A stretch of 8,377 nucleotides of DNA from Cytophagales bacterium (lineage in GTDB: Bacteria; Bacteroidota; Bacteroidia; Cytophagales; Amoebophilaceae). The translations under genes and the position numbers were made by a program. Below are positions 5,681 through 8,377 of the stretch, one piece after another (the first letter of the stretch is position 1; the number at the start of each line of letters is the position of its first letter). A model generated the notes under the pieces. It worked only from the letters and a program-made list of their open reading frames with translations. It was not told the origin of the DNA and made no database searches. The DNA is taken from NCBI GenBank assembly GCA_022360235.1, contig JAKSDE010000522.1, positions 1 to 8,377 of the forward strand, written 5' to 3'.

Positions 5681-5723
5681 AAATTTTAAAATGGGTTGTT
5701 GGGATCATTGGTGCGAAAGGCAA
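5283..5723 (-). pseudogene. Serine recombinase, copy 2, catalytic N-terminus missing
   Basis: Homology to the family starts at KQLIALVEELQQREIGLKVF (about base 5680) and runs through FVFSLFAALAEFERELIAER and the GRLGGRPRKR linker to a complete C-terminal helix-turn-helix (VAERLGITRNTLYAYVNGDG), ending at 5283. The first 75 or so residues, with the catalytic serine and the LDRLGR arginines, are absent. The open frame upstream to ATG 5723 (MPFAPMIPTTHFK) reads across the FRTNDP relic in another frame and is not recombinase. A DNA-binding-only product is conceivable if translated, but no start signal supports it. The antitoxin copy follows on the same strand after 34 bases. Confidence 0.85.
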
Positions 5724-5746
5724 TGGTTATGGAAATAATGAGTATT
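5693..5746 (-). repeat. Short conserved reading frame relic, copy b (FRTNDP)
   Basis: On the minus strand this reads ISITIAFRTNDPNNPF and a stop. Over about 45 bases its DNA matches 4241-4290 closely (GGGATCATT-N4-CGAAAGGCAA-N-GGTTAT). It directly abuts the truncated start of resolvase copy 2. Confidence 0.5.
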
Positions 5747-5869
5747 TTATCGTATACTATATAAGCCTATGTTTTTACGCTAAAAAGCTGATTAACTTAC
5801 AGGAAGTGTTCAAAAGACTTTACCTGCTGCCAGCCTGCTTTTTTACTTTCCCGCTCCATTTTCTTTTAA

Positions 5870-6016
5870 GCGGTTGGAGAAAGCCTTCTAGCTAACGGTG
5901 CAGGTGTCAATGAACAAAATAAGGAGGATAGTACGCCCCTGCACAAGCTTATGGGAGCTACGAACAAGTCCTTCCTGATGATGAAGATTTTTTTACAAGA
6001 GAGATTGATTAAATAA
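5870..6016 (+). pseudogene. Ankyrin-repeat fragment
   Basis: After an in-frame stop at 5867-5869 the frame reads AVGESLLANGAGVNEQNKED then STPLHKLMGATN before losing the repeat pattern and ending at TAA 6014-6016. The sequence LLxNGAxVNxxNKxxxTPLHK is the ankyrin consensus: the end of one helix pair, the hairpin, and the TPLH start of the next repeat. Ankyrin proteins are abundant in amoeba-associated Bacteroidota symbionts, where they are thought to act on host proteins. Only about one repeat survives, with no start codon or signal sequence. It is a relic of a larger gene. Confidence 0.7.
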
Positions 6017-6025
6017 CAGATTTGT

Positions 6026-6053
6026 AAAGTAAACTCAATCAACCGGTTACTTT
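6026..6053. repeat. Inverted repeat upstream of a resolvase relic
   Basis: AAAGTAA (6026-6032) and TTACTTT (6047-6053) flank the palindrome AACCGGTT (6041-6048, overlapping the second arm by two bases). It lies about 115 bases ahead of the resolvase fragment at 6167, comparable to the motif cluster ahead of copy 1. It may be a relic recombinase site. Confidence 0.25.
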
Positions 6054-6166
6054 TACTCTCAAAACACTTGAATAAATCGACCCGTATGCGTAGTTTGGAG
6101 TCTAAAAAACTGTTTAATTTAACCTGTTAAGCAAACTATCCCCCTATAGCTGACTTAATTTAACTT

Positions 6167-6391
6167 TACTATGCTCGGGTGAGCAGAGAGGATCAAAATT
6201 TAAGACTGCAACAAGAGGCCTTGCAAAAAGCAGGGTGCCAGAAGAGCTATCAAGAGAAAGTCAGGGGCGCTTAGGTTAAACACCGGGCTTTAGAAGAATT
6301 GCTCAACAACATCAGACCGGGTATTACAGGAAAAATAGCTGACGTTCATGCGTTTTGGACACTATAGGGGCTGATCTAATGAAAACTATCT
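6167..6391 (+). pseudogene. Serine recombinase N-terminal fragment, a different subtype, degenerate
   Basis: The frame from 6167 reads YYARVSREDQNLRLQQEALQ, KAGCQKSYQEKVRGA, a TAG (6272-6274), then VKHRALEELLNNIRPG. YARVSxxDQNLxLQxxAL and YQExxRGA are the serine recombinase N-terminal signature, including the catalytic serine (6182-6184). Further on, in another frame, LDTIGADLMKTI matches the LDRLGRDLxxLI motif, with both arginines lost. No start codon precedes it. Homology ends at 6391 inside the 25-base junction repeat. The sequence (DQNLRLQ) differs from copy 1 (DGSQKLI), so this is a second recombinase lineage. Confidence 0.78.
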
Positions 6392-6405
6392 AGGATTCAC
6401 ACTCC
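6381..6405 (+). repeat. Resolvase-junction repeat, copy 2
   Basis: This matches 4368-4392 with one mismatch in 25 bases. It again sits at the 3' end of a resolvase N-terminal fragment, and what follows (CCTAATTTTTATC) differs from the other site. Confidence 0.6.
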
Positions 6406-6445
6406 CCTAATTTTTATCTCCCCCTCTAATAAAAAATAGGCCTAT

Positions 6446-6538
6446 ATGAGCTTGAAAGAACGATCATTTTTCATAAACGTACTCTTTCGCGCAAATGATC
6501 CCAACGGTCCTGCGCACATATTCAACTATCTACCTTGA
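6446..6538 (+). pseudogene. Short conserved reading frame relic, copy c (FRANDP)
   Basis: This is an open frame of 30 codons from ATG 6446 (MSLKERSFF, then INVLFRANDPNGPAHIFNYL) to TGA 6536-6538. The section INVLFRANDPNG aligns with the two relics at 4233-4290 and 5693-5746. It is the longest of the three and the only one on the + strand. Its end overlaps the end of the Rpn-like gene on the other strand by 17 bases. I do not recognise the family. It may be the surviving start of a transposase or of a host-specific repeated gene. Confidence 0.4.
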
Positions 6539-7019
6539 CTAGCAAAGGTCCCTCAAGTAGCTTAAACTCACGCGCAATGGCTGGTTCTTCAAAACAATCA
6601 TAGACACTGGGGGAGAAGGAGTTCTCCACTTGGCCATTGCGTAGGCAAATAGGCAGTACGAACGGTAGTTTCTTAACTTCCTTATTTTGTTGCAGGTAAC
6701 TTTCTAAGAGCGATATGAGGTGGCACCACCTCATAAAGGCCATCAAATTATTAGGGGGCAGTGAGAGCTCGATGAGAAAATAGATCAAACCCTCTTGGCC
6801 ATTGATTTTTGCCTTGTAAGTTACATCATCATGGTATTGAAAAAAGTCATCTATGAAGCTCTCCTTAATGAGTTCTAACGACTCTAAATCGAGCATGTCT
6901 ACTAGTTTTTTGGGTAAATGGCCCTTGAGAAAATCAATGGCCACCTCTTTACGACTTAAGGATGCTTTGACGTAAGGGTCAGACACCTGGTTAATTTTCT
7001 CTTTGTTTTTTTCTTTCAT
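6522..7019 (-). pseudogene. Rpn/PD-(D/E)XK nuclease-family transposase, C-terminally truncated
   Basis: The 165-residue open frame belongs to the Rpn/YhgA-like transposase family, typically near 300 residues. The N-terminal nuclease part is recognisable: DPYVKASLSRKEVAIDFLKG, HLPKKLVDMLDLESLELIKE, SFIDDFFQYHDDVTYKAKIN and EGLIYFLIELSLPPNNLMAF. Family members keep a D in the xSDLLY-like strand (here HDDVTY) and an E-H-Q-S after the next strand. Here it is I-E-L-S, so the glutamic acid remains but the H-Q pair is lost. Later blocks LPFVLPICLRNG and VYDCFEEPAIAREFKLLEG are intact, then sequence ends abruptly at a TGA. An AGGAG (7036-7040) lies ahead of ATG 7019. Probably inactive. Confidence 0.82.
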
Positions 7020-7060
7020 TGGTCCTGGTTTACTCTCCTAATTGAAGTCAATAAATCTAT

Positions 7061-7141
7061 TCATAGGCGCGTTGAAAGCTTCAATAATTCTGATAAGCTC
7101 CTTTGAAAGGCAATACAGGCCTCTAAGAAGCGCTGGATGAA
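7061..7141 (-). pseudogene. Fragment A of an unrecognised protein
   Basis: On the minus strand this reads FIQRFLEACIAFQRSLSELL then KLSTRL and a stop at 7061-7063. The DNA and peptide align with fragment B (7728-7949), which reads ACIGFQRRFLEKLGKLSTG. It sits between the end of the second Rpn relic and the start of the first. I cannot name the family. Confidence 0.4.
7098..7122. repeat. 25-base repeat flanking the Rpn relic, copy 1
   Basis: This matches 7927-7951 with one mismatch (CTCCTTTGAAAG-N-CAATACAGGCCT), in direct orientation. The two copies lie on either side of the Rpn relic at 7147-7731. Weaker similarity continues on the left (7055-7097 with 7889-7926), in the coding frame of fragments A and B. 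Confidence 0.6.
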
Positions 7142-7146
7142 CAAAA

Positions 7147-7731
7147 CTAGGCTAGCTGAGCAAGCTCTCCTTTGCTCAAGCCAGTAGCTTTGGCAATACT
7201 TTCTAAGCTGAAACCTTGTTTAATAAGGTTCTTAGCCGTTTCAAGAATTCCTTCTTGTCTTCCTTCTTGTCTTAATTTATCTGAGTATGTCATAATCAAC
7301 CTCCTTGTATCTTCATTACTGATGGCTTCTAATAATAAATTCAGCGATTTTTCTCCCTTAGTTTCAGCGCTTTAATCACTGATGTAGCGCGCACTACTAC
7401 TAAGATACGACGAATCAAGGGAGGATAAAAATTCTGGCGCAAATTTTTGCACTAACTCCGTAAAATCTCCCGTATGGCTTTCTTTATAAAGCGTCTCGAA
7501 AAGAGCGGCTACCCCATTTTTTAAGAGCTCTTCTCTACTAAAATTGTTCAGATCCCAGAGCACAAAATGTTCAAATAGCTTAAACTGACGCGCCATGGTT
7601 GCATCTTCAAAACAATCATAGATACTGGTTGAGAAGGGATACTTCCTTTTGCCATTATATAGACAAATAGGCAGCACTAAGGGTAGTTCGTTGGCGTGCT
7701 TATTTTGTTTGAGGTAAGTTTTTGGGATCAC
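7147..7731 (-). pseudogene. Rpn/PD-(D/E)XK nuclease-family transposase, C-terminal half with one internal stop
   Basis: Homology begins at YLKQNKHANELPLVLPICLY (about base 7716), matching the last third of the copy at 6522-7019, and continues where that copy stops: SIYDCFEDATMARQFKLFEH, FVLWDLNNFSREELLKNG, FTELVQKFAPEFLSSLDSSY. A TAA at 7372-7374 interrupts, but the same frame goes on KGEKSLNLLLEAISNEDTRR, LRQEGRQEGILETAKNLIKQ and GFSLESIAKATGLSKGELAQ to TAG at 7147-7149. The EGRQEGI repeat and the final SIAKATGLSxxEL helix are the standard tail of this family. One base change (TTA to TAA) would explain the stop. The nuclease domain is missing, cut at the TTGGGATCA sequence at 7722-7730. Confidence 0.85.
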
Positions 7732-7949
7732 CTGGGCAGTACCTTCCTTTTACCAGCCAATGGCGGTAGATCGGTATCCAACTCAGCTGGTAGAGGTATT
7801 GCCGTTTGAGGGTTCATGAACACCCAATTAGCTGGCCTTGAGGGTAGTTTTCCCCAATAGCGTGGTTTACACCAGTGCCAGGATTTTTGGGGGCCTGTAG
7901 AAAGCTTCCCTAATTTTTCTAAAAATCTCCTTTGAAAGCCAATACAGGC
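7728..7949 (-). pseudogene. Fragment B of an unrecognised protein
   Basis: This is an open stretch of 73 codons between a TAG (7950-7952) and a TGA (7728-7730) created at the joint with the Rpn relic. It begins ACIGFQRRFLEKLGKLSTGP, homologous to fragment A. It goes on QKSWHWCKPRYWGKLPSRPA, NWVFMNPQTAIPLPAELDTD and LPPLAGKRKVLPR. It is rich in W and P. A faint likeness of RYWG...NWVF to the C-terminal region of group II intron maturases was noted, but it is too short to rely on and lies on the wrong strand for the intron downstream. Function unknown. Confidence 0.4.
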
Positions 7950-7951
7950 CT
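7927..7951. repeat. 25-base repeat flanking the Rpn relic, copy 2
   Basis: This is the direct partner of 7098-7122, with one mismatch, inside the start of fragment B. It lies about 200 bases to the right of the Rpn relic. Confidence 0.6.
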
Positions 7952-7960
7952 ATAATTGGG

Positions 7961-8088
7961 TAGAATTCTTTAAGATTCTACAGCCCCTTTTGGGGTGACG
8001 CCTATATCTGTAGCGTGTCTGCCTCTTCCACATCCGTCTAACAGCTTAAATAACTGTTTTGACACATAATGGCGGTAATAATTACCCC
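7961..8088. other. Hairpin-rich non-coding stretch before the intron core
   Basis: TAGAAT/ATTCTA (7961-7980), CCCC-TTTT-GGGG (7984-7995), AACAG/CTGTT (8040-8058) and GGTAAT/ATTACC (8074-8086) are inverted repeats. No reverse transcriptase reading frame is visible on either strand. It may be the remnant of intron domain IV or unrelated filler. Confidence 0.3.
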
Positions 8089-8132
8089 AGCCTAACACCT
8101 TATTTAAATAATTCTATCCTGCTAATCTAAAG

Positions 8133-8234
8133 GAGCCGGATGACGGGTAACTGTCACGTCCGGTTCTTAGGGAGGAAAGGGCCTCAGGGAGACTCCTGCG
8201 GGGGTCACCCACAGGCCCCGACCTACCCGACTAC
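8133..8234 (+). ncRNA. Group II intron 3' end: domain V and domain VI
   Basis: Domain V is the 34-nt hairpin at 8133-8166. It has the catalytic AGC triad at 8134-8136, a lower stem pairing with CCGGTTC, the two-base CG bulge on the 3' side, and an upper stem TGACGG/CTGTCA closed by a GUAA (GNRA) tetraloop. Domain VI follows. GGGAGG (8170-8175) pairs with CCT-A-CCC (8222-8228), leaving one unpaired A at 8225, the expected branch point. Above it, GGGCCT (8179-8184) pairs with AGGCCC (8213-8218). The 3' splice site should fall 7-9 bases after the bulge, near 8231-8234. These are the catalytic and branching parts of a self-splicing ribozyme. Domains I-III and the maturase are not seen upstream, so this is a truncated copy or one with its body displaced. 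Confidence 0.9.
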
Positions 8235-8363
8235 AAACGGAAGTACTATAACATCACCCAAGAGGAGTTAGCATATCTAGCTGAACGGGTTAAGGTTTTA
8301 AGAGACATGACCGAGAAACTCTGTAAAGAACAAATCGAAAGCTTTGTCAAAGCGAAGAAATAG
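8235..8363 (+). pseudogene. 3' exon of the intron: C-terminal end of an unrecognised protein
   Basis: Directly after the intron an open frame runs in the frame of GAC-TAC (8229-8234): KRKYYNITQEELAYLAERVK, VLRDMTEKLCKEQIESFVKA, KK and TAG at 8361-8363. It is highly charged and predicted largely helical (heptad-like AYLAERVKVLRDMTEKL). It has no plausible start of its own nearer than the internal ATG at 8308. It looks like the tail of a host gene interrupted by the intron. I do not recognise the family. Confidence 0.45.
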
Positions 8364-8377
8364 GGAAAAAGCTTCAA

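Noticed and set aside
5617..5895. 92-codon + strand frame
   Set aside because: It runs antisense through the resolvase C-terminus, across the FRTNDP relic and into the ankyrin region in the wrong frame. It has no coherent domain.
6462..6500. GATCATTT/AAATGATC inverted repeat as insertion-sequence ends
   Set aside because: The second arm lies within the conserved FRANDP reading frame and the first is not conserved at the other two copies, so it is probably fortuitous.
7172..7375. 67-codon + strand frame with hydrophobic stretches
   Set aside because: It is antisense to the C-terminal tail of the Rpn transposase relic, which continues in frame past the TAA at 7372.
7728..7949. Group II intron maturase C-terminus in fragment B (RYWG...NWVF)
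   Set aside because: The likeness is a few residues only, it lies on the strand opposite to the intron core, and the leading part is homologous to fragment A instead.

Overview
The window is a low-GC, gene-poor stretch of decayed mobile DNA. It most resembles the genome of an obligate intracellular Bacteroidota symbiont of the Amoebophilus/Cardinium kind. That assignment is an inference from several things together: Bacteroidota-type SymE and RelE-like toxins, Rpn/PD-(D/E)XK transposases, an ankyrin-repeat relic, a group II intron remnant, near absence of Shine-Dalgarno sequences, and many broken transposase and recombinase copies. No rRNA, tRNA, CRISPR array or housekeeping gene is visible.

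Left part (1-1400, + strand): a serine resolvase gene broken by one extra base, followed by a Phd-type antitoxin and a RelE/ParE-type toxin, both riddled with frameshifts and stops. About 0.8 kb of this cassette recurs in inverted orientation at 4897-5680. There the toxin is cut off after about 23 residues and the resolvase has lost its catalytic N-terminal half, but the antitoxin frame is open.

Between the two inverted cassettes (1400-4400) lie three more toxin-antitoxin loci. The first is a SymE-type toxin with a structured leader and a strong terminator. The second is a RelE/HigB-like toxin (minus strand, C-terminus lost to a stop) translationally coupled to an intact antitoxin. The third is an intact, overlapping AbiEi/AbiEii pair (type IV toxin-antitoxin, abortive-infection family), the best preserved operon in the window. 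The layout is an island of addiction/defence loci bracketed by inverted resolvase-toxin-antitoxin cassettes.

Right part (4240-7150) is debris: two more resolvase N-terminal fragments ending in the same 25-nt sequence, an IS200/IS605 TnpA pseudogene, three copies of a short conserved reading frame (I-T/N-V/I-x-F-R-x-N-D-P), an ankyrin relic, and an Rpn-family transposase lacking its C-terminus. At 7147-7731 lies the complementary C-terminal half of a second Rpn transposase, interrupted by one stop. It is flanked by fragments of an unrecognised protein that share a near-identical 25-nt sequence.

The right end (8133-8234) holds a textbook group II intron domain V and domain VI, with the AGC triad, a GUAA tetraloop and a single bulged branch-point A. 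No maturase gene is present. The 3' exon reads as the C-terminal end of an unrecognised protein.

The genes that could still make near full-length products are abiEi, abiEii, the symE-like gene, the antitoxin at 2334-2540 and the Phd-like antitoxin at 4961-5248. Almost everything else is pseudogenised. The stretches 1904-2023, 2579-2749, 5747-5869, 6054-6166 and 7996-8039 show nothing I can name.
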